Origin: Rhodoferax fermentans
GTDB lineage: Bacteria > Pseudomonadota > Gammaproteobacteria > Burkholderiales > Burkholderiaceae_C
Direction of reading: 5' to 3'
DNA length: 64,000 nt
Assembly (NCBI RefSeq): GCF_002017865.1
Contig: NZ_MTJN01000002.1
Coordinates: 186,001 to 250,000 of the forward strand
Shown here: positions 37,980 to 47,129 of the stretch, piece after piece
Numbering within the stretch: position 1 is the stretch's first letter
Layout of the letters: every line of letters starts with the position of its first letter
Notes under the pieces: model-generated
Told to the model about the DNA's origin: nothing
Databases searched by the model: none
Seen by the model: only the letters and a program-made list of their open reading frames with translations
Position numbers and translations under genes: made by a program

Positions 37980-38009
37980 GGGTTGGTCGCAAGACCAGCC
38001 CTTTTTTTT
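37980..38009 (+). terminator. Strong intrinsic terminator downstream of phaP
   Basis: GGGTTGGTC / GACCAGCCC 9-bp stem with a GCAA tetraloop, followed by eight T. It lies 170 bp beyond the phaP stop. It ends the phaP transcript or an unannotated short RNA from 37815-37980. Confidence 0.85.
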
Positions 38010-38037
38010 GCTCTTTTTTCACAGCATCCTCTGCGGC

Positions 38038-38081
38038 AAAAAGAAAACCGGTACAGACCACACGCGTGGCCCATACCGGTT
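38038..38081 (-). terminator. Intrinsic terminator after clpA
   Basis: AACCGGTA / TACCGGTT arms enclose a CCAC-ACGC-GTGG inner hairpin. On the minus strand they are followed by TTCTTTTTG. It lies 20 bp past the clpA stop. Confidence 0.75.
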
Positions 38082-38101
38082 GACAGGGAAGCTCTGAAGA
38101 C

Positions 38102-40429
38102 TTAGCTGAGTGTTGCCTCTTGTGATTCAGGCTTGGGCTTGCCCTCTTTTTTGGGCAAGGGGGTGATCTCAAGCAACACCTCGGTTTTGCTCTCGTCCTT
38201 GTCGTCCAAGTCCACCGTCAAGCGACCACCGTCCATCAAGCGCCCGAACAACAACTCATCGGCCAGTGCACGACGGATGGTGTCCTGAATCAGACGCTGC
38301 ATGGGTCGGGCGCCCATCAGTGGGTCGAAGCCCTTCTTGGCCAGGTGTTTGCGCAGCTTGTCGGTGAAGGTGACTTCCACTTTCTTGTCGGCCAACTGTG
38401 CTTCCAGCTGCAACAGGAACTTGTCAACCACACGCAGGATCACGTTTTCATCCAGCGCCTTGAAGCTTACGATGGCGTCGAGCCGGTTGCGGAACTCAGG
38501 CGTGAACAGGCGTTTGATATCGGCCATTTCATCACCGGCCTCACGCGGGTTGGTGAAGCCGATGGTGGCTTTGTTCATGGTCTCGGCACCCGCATTGGTC
38601 GTCATGATGATGATGACGTTACGGAAGTCAGCCTTGCGCCCGTTGTTGTCGGTCAAGGTGCCGTGGTCCATCACCTGCAGCAACACATTGAAGATCGCTG
38701 GATGGGCTTTTTCAATCTCATCAAGCAGCAACACACAATGCGGCTTCTTGGTGATGGCTTCGGTCAGCAGACCACCTTGGTCAAACCCGACATAACCGGG
38801 AGGCGCACCAATCAGGCGGCTCACCGCGTGCTGCTCCATGTACTCACTCATGTCAAAGCGGATCAGCTCAATGCCCATGATGTAGGCCAGCTGCTTGGCG
38901 GCTTCGGTTTTCCCAACACCGGTGGGGCCACTGAACAGGAAGGCGCCAATCGGCTTGTCGCCCTTGCCCAGACCAGAACGCGCCATCTTGACGCTGGAGG
39001 CCAGCATGTCGAGCGCCTTGTCTTGGCCAAACACCACGTTGCGCAAGTCGCGCTCCAAGGTTTTGAGCTTGCCGCGGTCATCGTTGGACACATTGGCAGG
39101 GGGAATGCGGGCGATCTTGGCCACAATCTCTTCCACCTCCGCCTTGCTGATGATCTTCTTGCGCTTAGAGGGCGGCAAGATACGCTGCGCCGCACCTGCC
39201 TCATCAATCACGTCAATCGCCTTGTCGGGCAAATGGCGGTCATTGATGTACTTGGCGCTCAGCTCCGCCGCCGCCTGCAAAGCTGCTAGGGCGTACTTCA
39301 CACTGTGGTGCTCTTCAAAGCGCGATTTCAATCCTTTGAGGATGTCCACCGTCTGTTCGACGGTTGGCTCAACGACATCCACCTTCTGGAAGCGGCGTGA
39401 CAGTGCTGCGTCTTTTTCAAATATGCCACGGTATTCAGAGAACGTGGTGGCACCGATGCATTTGAGGGCGCCCGAACTCAGCGCCGGTTTGAGCAGGTTG
39501 GACGCATCCAGCGTGCCGCCAGAAGCCGCACCTGCACCAATCAGCGTGTGGATTTCATCGATGAACAAAATTGTGTTGGGCTTGTCTTTCATGGCCTTGA
39601 GCACGCCTTTGAGGCGCTGCTCAAAATCACCACGGTACTTGGTGCCCGCCAACAAGGCACCCATGTCGAGCGAATACACAATCGACTCGGCCAGGATATC
39701 GGGCACATCTTTTTGCGTGATGCGCCAAGCCAGCCCTTCGGCAATGGCGGTTTTGCCCACACCGGCCTCACCCACCAGCAGCGGGTTGTTCTTGCGGCGA
39801 CGGCACAGGATCTGGATGACACGCTCGACCTCGTAGTCGCGACCAATCAGCGGGTCGATCTTGCCGTCCTTGGCCAGCTGATTCAGGTTCTGGGTGTACA
39901 GGTCCAGCGGCGAGGACTTTTCATTTTTCTCCGCGCCACCGTCTTCTGTATCAGCCGGGCTTTCGCCGGACTTGATCGGCTCCGGCGGATCACTCTTCTT
40001 GATACCGTGGGCAATGAAGTTCACCACATCCAGCCGTGTCACCCCTTGCTGGTGCAGGTAATACACAGCGTGGGAATCTTTTTCACCAAAAATGGCGACC
40101 AGCACATTGGCGCCGGTGACTTCCTTTTTGCCACTGCCGGTGGACTGCACATGCATGATGGCGCGCTGAATCACGCGCTGGAAACCCAGCGTGGGCTGGG
40201 TGTCCACATCGTCAGAGCCCGCTACCTGAGGCGTGTTGTCCTTGATGAAGGTGACCAGCGACTTGCGCAGGTCATCGGCATTGGCTGAACAGGCGCGCAG
40301 CACCTCGGCGGCGCTGGGGTTGTCCAGCAAAGCCAGCAGCAAATGTTCGACGGTGATGAATTCGTGGCGCTGTTGGCGCGCCTCCACAAACGCCATGTGA
40401 AGACTGACTTCCAATTCTTGGGCAATCAT
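38102..40429 (-). CDS. clpA: ClpA, ATPase subunit of ClpAP protease
   Basis: 775 residues. It unfolds substrates and feeds them to ClpP, assisted by ClpS. The N-domain repeat covers about 1-145, the first AAA+ module has Walker A GEAGVGKT and Walker [14 protein letters not shown], and the second has Walker [14 protein letters not shown] and [12 protein letters not shown]. The sequence [15 protein letters not shown] of the first module and [20 protein letters not shown] near the C-terminus are typical. It lies 81 bp downstream of clpS, the usual arrangement. Confidence 0.97.
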   Translation of the reverse strand: MIAQELEVSLHMAFVEARQQRHEFITVEHLLLALLDNPSAAEVLRACSANADDLRKSLVTFIKDNTPQVAGSDDVDTQPTLGFQRVIQRAIMHVQSTGSGKKEVTGANVLVAIFGEKDSHAVYYLHQQGVTRLDVVNFIAHGIKKSDPPEPIKSGESPADTEDGGAEKNEKSSPLDLYTQNLNQLAKDGKIDPLIGRDYEVERVIQILCRRRKNNPLLVGEAGVGKTAIAEGLAWRITQKDVPDILAESIVYSLDMGALLAGTKYRGDFEQRLKGVLKAMKDKPNTILFIDEIHTLIGAGAASGGTLDASNLLKPALSSGALKCIGATTFSEYRGIFEKDAALSRRFQKVDVVEPTVEQTVDILKGLKSRFEEHHSVKYALAALQAAAELSAKYINDRHLPDKAIDVIDEAGAAQRILPPSKRKKIISKAEVEEIVAKIARIPPANVSNDDRGKLKTLERDLRNVVFGQDKALDMLASSVKMARSGLGKGDKPIGAFLFSGPTGVGKTEAAKQLAYIMGIELIRFDMSEYMEQHAVSRLIGAPPGYVGFDQGGLLTEAITKKPHCVLLLDEIEKAHPAIFNVLLQVMDHGTLTDNNGRKADFRNVIIIMTTNAGAETMNKATIGFTNPREAGDEMADIKRLFTPEFRNRLDAIVSFKALDENVILRVVDKFLLQLEAQLADKKVEVTFTDKLRKHLAKKGFDPLMGARPMQRLIQDTIRRALADELLFGRLMDGGRLTVDLDDKDESKTEVLLEITPLPKKEGKPKPESQEATLS

Positions 40430-40510
40430 GGTGTTCCTTTAGTAGCTTCGGTTCGATGGTCAACTGTAATCTGATTTGAAATCAGGGCGGCTCTACAAGG
40501 ATTCAGATGC

Positions 40511-40873
40511 TCAGGAATCCAACGGTTCTGCGACACACTGCAAGGGATGCCCCGCTTTGTTGGCGGCATCCAGTACCTGACTCACCTTGGTGGCCGCCAC
40601 GTCGCGCGAGTAAACGCCACAGACGCCTCGGCCATCGAGATGAATCTTCAGCATGATCTGGGTCGCTGTTTCCAGATCCTTGCCGAAATACTCTTGAATC
40701 ACAATCACCACAAACTCCATTGGTGTGTAGTCGTCATTGAGCATGACCACCTGGTAGAGCTTGGGCGGCTTGGTTTTTTGGGTCCGACGCTCCAGCACCA
40801 CCGTGCCGTCTGAGTCGTCCACTTCAGGTTTGACAGGGCGTTGCGGAATAATTTTCGGTATTTTGGTGCTCAT
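40511..40873 (-). CDS. clpS: ClpS, N-end rule adaptor of ClpAP
   Basis: 120 residues. It delivers N-degron proteins to ClpA. The unstructured N-terminus is followed by the core: [20 protein letters not shown], the substrate-pocket NDD-x-T motif with the Met gate, and [20 protein letters not shown] with the second pocket residue His. The C-terminal CVAEPLDS is close to the E. coli form. Same strand as clpA and just upstream of it. Confidence 0.97.
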   Translation of the reverse strand: MSTKIPKIIPQRPVKPEVDDSDGTVVLERRTQKTKPPKLYQVVMLNDDYTPMEFVVIVIQEYFGKDLETATQIMLKIHLDGRGVCGVYSRDVAATKVSQVLDAANKAGHPLQCVAEPLDS

Positions 40874-40909
40874 GAATTCATTCTATCGAGCCGCCTCTGA
40901 TGCTGCAGA

Positions 40910-41950
40910 CTACTGTGACATGGCGCCAGCAATGCAAAATTCAAGCCCACCCCTCTGCTTTGCCAACCAGGCATCTACATCCGCCGGGTGGTGAAAGGTC
41001 TTGACCGCCTCAAACGCCAGTTGTGCCTGCGGATAGACCCGACGCAACAGGTTGAGCCATTGCTTGAGGCGACCGGTCTGCTGATCACGCCGCAGATGTA
41101 GCCCCACCAGCCCCCAGAAGTCTGCGATCAAAGGCAGCAACTGCTCCCAGGGCAACACCATCACCGCGCTTGACCCCGCCCCTGCCTCGAGTGCGCCGTG
41201 TGGCGACTGGGCCGCCAGAATCTCCAGCGCCAAGCCCGGGTTGGCCACGATGCCACGCCCGAGCATCAGGGTATGGCAACCGCTGGCCAAGCGACAGGCC
41301 TGAGCGTCGGCGGCGGTCCAGATCTCACCATTGGCTACCAGCGGCAACTTCACCACCTGGCGGATGTCTCCTACTCGCTCCCAATACGCCGGTGGGCGGT
41401 AACCATCCACTTTGGTGCGTGCATGCACCACCAGCTCGCTGGCACCTGCCGCCTCAATGGCCAGCGCGCAGGCTTCAGCCCGGCTGTCGTCCTTGAGGCC
41501 AAGGCGCATCTTGGCCGACACCGGCTGCTGCGCAGGCACCGCCCGGCGCACTGCAGAGACAATTTTGAACAGCAACTCGGGCTCGTCCAGCAAGGCCGCC
41601 CCACCCCGGTGCCGGTTCACCACCGGCGAGGGGCAGCCAAAGTTCAAGTCGACGCCGTTGGGGCCCATGGACGCCAGGCGAGCCGCGTTGTCGGCCAGGC
41701 AGATCGGGTCAGAGCCCAGCAACTGCGGGCGCACCGGCACACCTGAGCGGGTCTGGCTACCGTGACGCAACTCTGGCACCAGGCGCTCAAACACGCGCTC
41801 GGGCAACAAGGTGTCGGTGATACGGATGAACTCGGAGACACAGCGCTGCACCCCACCCACACGGGTCAGGATGTCACGCAACACAAAGTCCAGCAGCCCC
41901 TCCATCGGGGCCAGCAGCAAGATTGGGGAGTTGTTAGGCAGATTTGGCAC
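40910..41950 (-). CDS. dusC: tRNA-dihydrouridine(16) synthase
   Basis: 346 residues from GTG at 41950. This FMN enzyme reduces uridine 16 in the D-loop of tRNA. The start ILLLAPMEGLLDFVLRDIL holds the FMN site, followed by NFGCPSPVVNRHRGGAALL with the catalytic Cys, KMRLGLKD, VVHARTKVDGYRPPAYWE and LMLGRGIVANPGLALEI. The C-terminal helical domain recognises tRNA; subgroup DusC is suggested by YRPPAYWE and overall similarity. A GTG at 41989 would add 13 residues; neither start has a clear ribosome site. Confidence 0.92.
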   Translation of the reverse strand: MPNLPNNSPILLLAPMEGLLDFVLRDILTRVGGVQRCVSEFIRITDTLLPERVFERLVPELRHGSQTRSGVPVRPQLLGSDPICLADNAARLASMGPNGVDLNFGCPSPVVNRHRGGAALLDEPELLFKIVSAVRRAVPAQQPVSAKMRLGLKDDSRAEACALAIEAAGASELVVHARTKVDGYRPPAYWERVGDIRQVVKLPLVANGEIWTAADAQACRLASGCHTLMLGRGIVANPGLALEILAAQSPHGALEAGAGSSAVMVLPWEQLLPLIADFWGLVGLHLRRDQQTGRLKQWLNLLRRVYPQAQLAFEAVKTFHHPADVDAWLAKQRGGLEFCIAGAMSQ

Positions 41951-42078
41951 GGGGCAGATTGTGGCGGCAATTGCGCCCGCCACCAGCACACACGGCGGGC
42001 TATCATTTGCACAGCTCTGGTGCGTTTGTCGAGGTCAACTTCGCAGCCACTGGCAGATCACCTTTTTGGGAGACAAGA

Positions 42079-42549
42079 ATGGCCATCACTGTCAAGCTGG
42101 ATCTGGGTTACGAATTTGCCGTCAAGGCGGCCTATCACACCGTGTTTGAGCTGCTGTCCAATGTGCCCCAATCCGCCAGCCACTTTCCCAAGCTGGACAA
42201 GTTGGTGGACCTGGGTGACAACGTGTACCGCTGGGAGATGGCCAAAATTGGCGTGGCCAAGTTTGTGCTGCAGACCATTTATGCCTCCAAATATGTGAGC
42301 AACCCGACCAAGGGCTCGGTCGTCTGGACCCCGGTGGCCGGTGAAGGCAACGCCCTGGTGTCGGGCAGCTGGAAGATCGTCGACAAAAAAACGTCTACCC
42401 ATCTGACGCTGAAGATCCAGGGCGAGGTCATGATGCCCCTGCCCAGCCTGGTCAAGATGGTGGTGGTGCCCGCGGTGCAGGCCGAGTTTGAACAGCTGGT
42501 GGAGCAGTACATCGACCACCTCACCCAAGCCCTGGGCGGCGAGGTCTGA
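42079..42549 (+). CDS. SRPBCC-family protein
   Basis: 156 residues. It has the START-like/SRPBCC pattern: an N-terminal strand with VKLDLGYEFAVKAAYHTVFE, a helical lid, then strands containing VVWTPVAGEGNALVSGSWKI and a long C-terminal helix (VQAEFEQLVEQYIDHLTQAL). Members bind hydrophobic ligands or act in polyketide chemistry; no function can be assigned. ATG at 42079 is supported by GGGAG 6 nt upstream. Divergent from dusC, convergent with the DUF808 gene. Confidence 0.75.
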   Translation: MAITVKLDLGYEFAVKAAYHTVFELLSNVPQSASHFPKLDKLVDLGDNVYRWEMAKIGVAKFVLQTIYASKYVSNPTKGSVVWTPVAGEGNALVSGSWKIVDKKTSTHLTLKIQGEVMMPLPSLVKMVVVPAVQAEFEQLVEQYIDHLTQALGGEV

Positions 42550-42570
42550 CCTCTTGCGGGGTCGCTCCCA

Positions 42571-42620
42571 TATCAAGAGCTACCCACCCTTATTGCATAA
42601 GGGCTAGAGGCCTATTTCTT
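42571..42620. repeat. Dispersed repeat copy between convergent genes
   Basis: TATCAAGAGCTACCCACCCT continues TATTGCATAAGGGCTAGAGG and CCTATTTCTTC. The arms ACCCTTAT/ATAAGGGC pair. It fills the 62-bp gap between the SRPBCC and DUF808 stops and encodes the last residues of the DUF808 protein. Confidence 0.75.
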
Positions 42621-43532
42621 CTGTAAATCAGAGCAAACCCAATTCACCACACGCACCCCTGCCAGGGCTACCCCGCCCGCGATCAGCCCAAACAGCGCAC
42701 TGAGCACAGCTGAGGCCAGCGGCGCCGCTGGCCCTGCCAGCTGGCTGATCCCCTCCAGCCACACGCCCAGGCTGTGCCAGCCGTGCACCAGAATGCCGCC
42801 GCCCACCAGAAACATCGCCAAGGTGCCCAGCACCGTCAGGCTTTTCATCAGCAGCGGCGCGGCACGCAGCAGGCCTCGGCCCAGCGCCTGTTGCCACCCG
42901 GATTGGCCGGGGCGCTGGGTGAGCCACAGCCCCAGGTCATCGATCTTCACAATGGCTGCCACCAGGCCATAAACACCCACCGTCATCAGCACCGCCACGC
43001 CAGCCAACACACTCAGCTGGGTCACAAACGGGCTGGCAGCCACCGTGCCCAGGGTGATGACGATGATTTCGGTGGACAAAATGAAGTCGGTGCGCACCGC
43101 ACCCTTGATTTTTTCCTTCTCGAGCGCCACCACGTCCACCGAGGTGTCGCTCAGGGCTTGCAACAGTTGCGCGTGTTCGGTTTTGTCCTGGGCCGAGCTG
43201 TGCAACAGCTTGTGCGCCACCTTCTCAAAACCCTCAAAACACAGGAACAGGCCACCCGCCATCAGCAGCGGGGTGATGGCCCAGGGCGCCACCACACTGA
43301 GCAGCAGCGCACCAGGCACCAGAATCGCCTTGTTGATGAACGAGCCCTTGGCCACCGCCCACACCACTGGCAACTCCCGGTCGGCTTTGACACCGGTGAC
43401 CTGCTGGGCGTTGAGCGCCAGGTCGTCCCCCAGCACACCGGCGGTCTTTTTGGCGGCGACCTTGGTCAACAAAGCCACGTCGTCGAGCACGGTGGCGATG
43501 TCATCCAACAATACAAGCAGGCTGCTGGCCAT
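42612..43532 (-). CDS. yedI: DUF808 (YedI-type) inner membrane protein
   Basis: 306 residues, polytopic with about six to seven hydrophobic segments. It carries family text: [20 protein letters not shown] at the N-terminus, [41 protein letters not shown] and [17 protein letters not shown]. The function of YedI is unknown. ATG at 43532 has GGAGGG upstream. Only the extreme C-terminus is encoded by repeat sequence. Confidence 0.9.
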   Translation of the reverse strand: MASSLLVLLDDIATVLDDVALLTKVAAKKTAGVLGDDLALNAQQVTGVKADRELPVVWAVAKGSFINKAILVPGALLLSVVAPWAITPLLMAGGLFLCFEGFEKVAHKLLHSSAQDKTEHAQLLQALSDTSVDVVALEKEKIKGAVRTDFILSTEIIVITLGTVAASPFVTQLSVLAGVAVLMTVGVYGLVAAIVKIDDLGLWLTQRPGQSGWQQALGRGLLRAAPLLMKSLTVLGTLAMFLVGGGILVHGWHSLGVWLEGISQLAGPAAPLASAVLSALFGLIAGGVALAGVRVVNWVCSDLQKK

Positions 43533-43657
43533 TGGGAACCCTCCAAAGTCACGGATTGTCGTTGATGGCATACAACAGCATGGTGCACCGCAGGTTCGAT
43601 AATGGCGAGTGGCATCCGCGCCACCCAGACTTGCGCTCCCTTTCAGAAAGACACTTC

Positions 43658-44776
43658 ATGCACCGCGTTTGTATCAGCAGCACCGGGCTTTATGTGCCCC
43701 CCCACATCATCAGCAACGCCGAACTGGTGGACACCTTCAACCGATATGCCGACTTGCACAACACCGAGCACGCTACTGAAATAGCAGCGGGCAGCCGAGC
43801 CGCAGTGCCCTACTCCAGCGTGGAGTTCATTGAAAAGGCGTCTGGCATCCAGCAGCGTTATGTGGTGGAGAAGTCGGGTGTGCTAGACCCCACGCGCATG
43901 CGCCCTCGCCTCACCCCTCGGCCAGACTCAGAAATCTCATTGATGGCCGAGATCAGCGTGGCCGCTGCGCAAGACGCCTTGCAGCGTGCTGGCAAAACTG
44001 CCGCCGATGTGGATGGTGTGATCTGCGCGGCCGCCAACATGCAGCGCGCCTACCCGGCCATGGCGGTGGAAATCCAGCAGGCGCTGGGCATCACCGGTTT
44101 TGGCTTTGACATGAACGTGGCCTGCTCCTCGGCGACCTTCGGCATCGAGATGGCGGTCAACGCGGTGCGTAGCGGCTCAGCGCGTGCGGTGCTGGTGGTC
44201 AACCCCGAAATCACCTCGCCGCACCTGGCCTGGAAGGACCGCGACTGCCACTTTATCTTTGGCGACGTCTGCACCGCAATCCTCGTGGAGCGACAAGACA
44301 CCGCCCCAGCCGGTGCGTTTGAGGTGCTGGGCACCAAGCTGGTTACCTCGTTCTCAAACAACATCCGCAACAACGCCGGCTTCATGTCGCGCTCGGAAGA
44401 CCGCAACCCCGAGGACCGCGACCAGCTGTTCTACCAGGAAGGCCGCAAGGTGTTCAAGGAAGTCTGCCCGATGGCTGCCGAGCACATCAGCAACCACCTG
44501 GCCACGCTGGACCTGGCGCCAAGTGGTGTGCGCCGCTTCTGGCTGCACCAAGCCAATCTGGCGATGAACCAGCTGATTGGTCGGCGCCTGCTCGGGCGCG
44601 ATGCCACCGCAGATGATGCACCGGTGATCTTGAACGAGTTTGCCAACACCGCCTCGGCCGGCTCCATCATCGCCTTCCACCGCCACCACAACGACATCGC
44701 CGCTGGTGAGGTGGGTGTGATCTGCTCGTTTGGCGCGGGGTACTCGATTGGCAGCGTAGTGCTACGCCGCCTCTGA
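43658..44776 (+). CDS. 3-oxoacyl-ACP synthase III family protein
   Basis: 372 residues, longer than E. coli FabH (317). KAS III enzymes start fatty acid or related chains by condensing acyl-CoA with malonyl-ACP. The catalytic triad is visible: Cys in DMNVACSSATFGIEMA, His in WLHQANLAMNQLIG and Asn in NEFANTASAGSIIAF, with GDVCTAILVER and CSFGAGYSIGSVVL. An insertion after residue 35 (EIAAGSRAAVPYSSVEFIEK) distinguishes it from classical FabH. It may be a second, specialised KAS III; the housekeeping fabH would be expected elsewhere. ATG at 43658 is chosen over a long upstream extension. Confidence 0.88.
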   Translation: MHRVCISSTGLYVPPHIISNAELVDTFNRYADLHNTEHATEIAAGSRAAVPYSSVEFIEKASGIQQRYVVEKSGVLDPTRMRPRLTPRPDSEISLMAEISVAAAQDALQRAGKTAADVDGVICAAANMQRAYPAMAVEIQQALGITGFGFDMNVACSSATFGIEMAVNAVRSGSARAVLVVNPEITSPHLAWKDRDCHFIFGDVCTAILVERQDTAPAGAFEVLGTKLVTSFSNNIRNNAGFMSRSEDRNPEDRDQLFYQEGRKVFKEVCPMAAEHISNHLATLDLAPSGVRRFWLHQANLAMNQLIGRRLLGRDATADDAPVILNEFANTASAGSIIAFHRHHNDIAAGEVGVICSFGAGYSIGSVVLRRL

Positions 44777-44779
44777 GTT

Positions 44780-45310
44780 TTACTTCAGGTCGCGCTTGAA
44801 ACGGATCTCTTCGATCCGCGTCAGACCCACCAGCACAGTTTTGATGCTGGTCATCTCGCGCTTGAAGCCGGCCATGTCGAAGAAGCGCAGTGCGCGCTCG
44901 TAACCCAGCGGCACCCAGGCGGTGACCTTGGTGCAGCCTTCGTCGATCAGGCCGTCGCGCGCGGCGTCCCAAAGCGCCAAGCCGACACCCTTGTCCCAGT
45001 GGCTGGGGCGGGCGTAGAGGGCCCAGATTTCTCCCATGGTGGCCGGGGTTTTGGGGTCGCGTGAGCGATCAAACCCCACAAAACCCACCACCTCACCGTC
45101 GGCCACCGCCACCAGCACCTGCGGGTCGGCAAACTCGATGGCTTCGCGCCAGTAGGCCTGGCTCTTTTTCAGGGAATCAAACTCCGGCATTGGCTCGCCG
45201 GGAAACTGCGCCTTGAACGCGGCCTGGGCGGCAGCAGCCTGGATTTCGGCAATCACTTTGGCGTCGCGCTCTTTGGCGGGACGGACTTCAACTTCAATAG
45301 GTTCAGACAT
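44780..45310 (-). CDS. GNAT-family N-acetyltransferase
   Basis: 176 residues from ATG at 45310 (MSEPIEVEVRPAKERDAKVI). GNAT features: the N-terminal strand-helix, VLVAVADGEVVGFVGFDRSR, EIWALYARPSHWDKGVGLAL (acetyl-CoA loop region with WDKGVG), and TAWVPLGYERALRFFDMAGF near the end. Substrate unknown. The stop is 3 bp from the stop of the convergent KAS III gene. Upstream, an intrinsic terminator ends only 2 nt before this ATG, so there is no room for a ribosome site; a longer frame to 45403 remains possible. Confidence 0.82.
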   Translation of the reverse strand: MSEPIEVEVRPAKERDAKVIAEIQAAAAQAAFKAQFPGEPMPEFDSLKKSQAYWREAIEFADPQVLVAVADGEVVGFVGFDRSRDPKTPATMGEIWALYARPSHWDKGVGLALWDAARDGLIDEGCTKVTAWVPLGYERALRFFDMAGFKREMTSIKTVLVGLTRIEEIRFKRDLK

Positions 45311-45312
45311 GC

Positions 45313-45338
45313 AAAAAAAGGCCGGGCAACAACCCGGC
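45313..45338 (-). terminator. Terminator hairpin abutting the GNAT start codon
   Basis: On the minus strand GCCGGG-TTGTTG-CCCGGC, then C and seven T, then GC and the ATG at 45310. It has the full form of an intrinsic terminator but sits in the 5' position of a gene. Confidence 0.75.
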
Positions 45339-45458
45339 AAAGTATCAAAAAGGAGCTGGATTGTCGCTGTTCGCGCAACCGGTGTCTGCCAACCCTCTGG
45401 CACGGGGCGCGATGGGCGTACCAGATGGCTGCGTCAGGCGAATAGCGAGCCGGTAAAT

Positions 45459-45510
45459 GCTACATATTGAGTAGTGCTTAACCCTTTATTTCAAAGGGCT
45501 AAAAACAAAA
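45459..45510. repeat. Dispersed repeat copy near the hydrolase stop
   Basis: GTAGTGCTTAACCCTTTATT is followed by TCAAAGGGCTAAAAACAAAA. The CCCTTT/AAAGGG arms pair. It lies in the gap between the GNAT gene and the alpha/beta hydrolase. Confidence 0.6.
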
Positions 45511-45542
45511 AAGTGCCAAAACCCCAATCCACGAGTCGACGC

Positions 45543-46280
45543 TCACACGCGCAAGGTTTGGGCACCACCACACTGGCACAGCGCGGCGATGGCGGTGTAA
45601 GCGTCTTCCCGGGCCTGTGGCTCACGCGCATAGTGTTCACTGAGCTTGTGGCCAGCGCGGAGGATGATGTGATGCTGGCGGCTGGCGCTGCGTTTGGCGC
45701 AGGTCAGGTAGGTGTGCGGAATCTCCGACGGCACCACGCTGTCTTCTTCAGCCGACAAAACCAGCAGGTGCCCGGTGTAATCAGCCACCAGATCAAACGC
45801 ATCAGAGTCCACCCAGCTGTCGGGCGTGCGCAGGATCTCGCTGAACTCCGGCCCAAACGGCACCTGGTAAGCCTGGGTGGCGTAAGCCGCCGGAATGGCC
45901 AGACACAGGCGCGGTACACCCAGTTGGGCAGCAGCCTTGACCGCCACATACGCCCCCATGCTGAACCCCACCAGCGCCAACGATTCTGGCGCCAGGTCTT
46001 GTGCTTGAACAACGGTGATCACCTGCTGGACACGTTCCTCCAGCGTGGTGCCCAGCTGCGCACCGCCCGTGCGGCCATGCCCCACCGCATCAAAAGCGAT
46101 GGTCTCGATGTGGCGGGCATGTAAAAAGCGGCGCAGTTCGCCAAACCCTTCGGCGGCCGAGGTGCCACCACCATGCAGGATCAGCGCCGTCTGGCTGGCA
46201 CCTGGCGGTGTGTAGCGGCTACCATGCAGCAACGCGCCCTGGAACGGCACCTGAAAGTCAAGAAAGTCCCCGCTCAGCAT
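45543..46280 (-). CDS. Alpha/beta hydrolase
   Basis: 245 residues. The fold markers are LILHGGGTSAAEGFGEL (oxyanion-hole HGGG), FDAVGHGRTGG, the nucleophile elbow LVGFSMGAYVAV (GFSMG with Ser), LVLSAEEDSVVP for the acid region, and the catalytic His in ILRAGHKLSEH. This indicates an active serine hydrolase or esterase; substrate unknown. ATG at 46280 opens MLSGDFLDFQVPFQGALLHG. No obvious partner gene. Confidence 0.88.
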   Translation of the reverse strand: MLSGDFLDFQVPFQGALLHGSRYTPPGASQTALILHGGGTSAAEGFGELRRFLHARHIETIAFDAVGHGRTGGAQLGTTLEERVQQVITVVQAQDLAPESLALVGFSMGAYVAVKAAAQLGVPRLCLAIPAAYATQAYQVPFGPEFSEILRTPDSWVDSDAFDLVADYTGHLLVLSAEEDSVVPSEIPHTYLTCAKRSASRQHHIILRAGHKLSEHYAREPQAREDAYTAIAALCQCGGAQTLRV

Positions 46281-46445
46281 GACGGGTTTGGGATTGAATG
46301 GCGACGCAAACCACCGATGAAACAGGCAAACTCACTATCTAAAACATAGCTCATGGTGCTGATTGGATAAGGTCTACAGGCAAAAATGCCATCTTTTGGT
46401 CTTGCCCCGACTTTACACGGACAGGATGTCCCGGCGGCACAACCC

Positions 46446-47060
46446 TCACTGCTCGCTGGTCGCCAGCCTGGCGCCCAGGGCGGCAAACACCGCCGCAAAG
46501 CTGTAACGCATCCAGCGCTGCACACGCTGCGACTCAATCACAAGCTTTCGAAACACATGCGCGATCAAGCCGTAGAGCACAAACACGCCAAACGTCATGG
46601 CCATGAACACCGCGCTGAGCACGAGCATCTGCACCAGAGGTGCAGGCCCGGTGGCTTGCACAAACTGCGGCAAAAAGGCCAGAAAGAAAATCGTCAACTT
46701 CGGGTTCAATATGTTGAGCAAAAAGGCCTTGGTGACCAGCCCCGTGGCCGAGGTTTTGGCCATGCTGCCGTCCACCGCAAACGCCGCCTTGTCCCGCCAG
46801 GTGGCATAAGCCACATACAGCAAATAAGCCACCCCGGCGTACTTCAGCACCTGGAACGCCAGCGCACTGGTGTGCATCACAGCGGCCAAACCCAGGATGG
46901 TGGCCAACAGGTGCGGCACGATCCCGGCAGTGCACCCCAAAGCCGCATACACGCTGGCCTTGCGCCCCTGGACCAGGCCGGTGGATACTGTGTAAACCAC
47001 ACCGGTGCCGGGGATCAGCACAACGATCAGGGAGGTGATCAGAAACTCAATGGAGATCAT
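46446..47060 (-). CDS. LysE/RhtB-family amino acid exporter
   Basis: 204 residues with about six membrane segments. The family signature VLIPGTGVVYTVSTGLVQGR is at about 16-36, followed by ALGCTAGIVPHLLATILGLA, KYAGVAYLLYVAYATWRDK and NILNPKLTIFFLAFLPQFV. The Pro-Gly-Thr in place of the usual Pro-Gly-Pro is a small deviation. Homoserine/threonine or other amino acids are likely substrates, by family only. Distinct from the LeuE-type exporter inside the car operon. Confidence 0.88.
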   Translation of the reverse strand: MISIEFLITSLIVVLIPGTGVVYTVSTGLVQGRKASVYAALGCTAGIVPHLLATILGLAAVMHTSALAFQVLKYAGVAYLLYVAYATWRDKAAFAVDGSMAKTSATGLVTKAFLLNILNPKLTIFFLAFLPQFVQATGPAPLVQMLVLSAVFMAMTFGVFVLYGLIAHVFRKLVIESQRVQRWMRYSFAAVFAALGARLATSEQ

Positions 47061-47129
47061 GATGGGGCGCCTCAGGTTAAAAAGACAAGGTCACACTGAA
47101 CTGCTCGGCTGCCGCCTGGATTGGGCATA

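Noticed and set aside
37924..38172. 82-codon minus-strand ORF
   Set aside because: Reads through two strong terminators and overlaps the end of clpA.
43770..43795. Possible repeat remnant in the KAS III gene (CGCTACTGAAATAGCAGC)
   Set aside because: Only the left block is present, too short to support.
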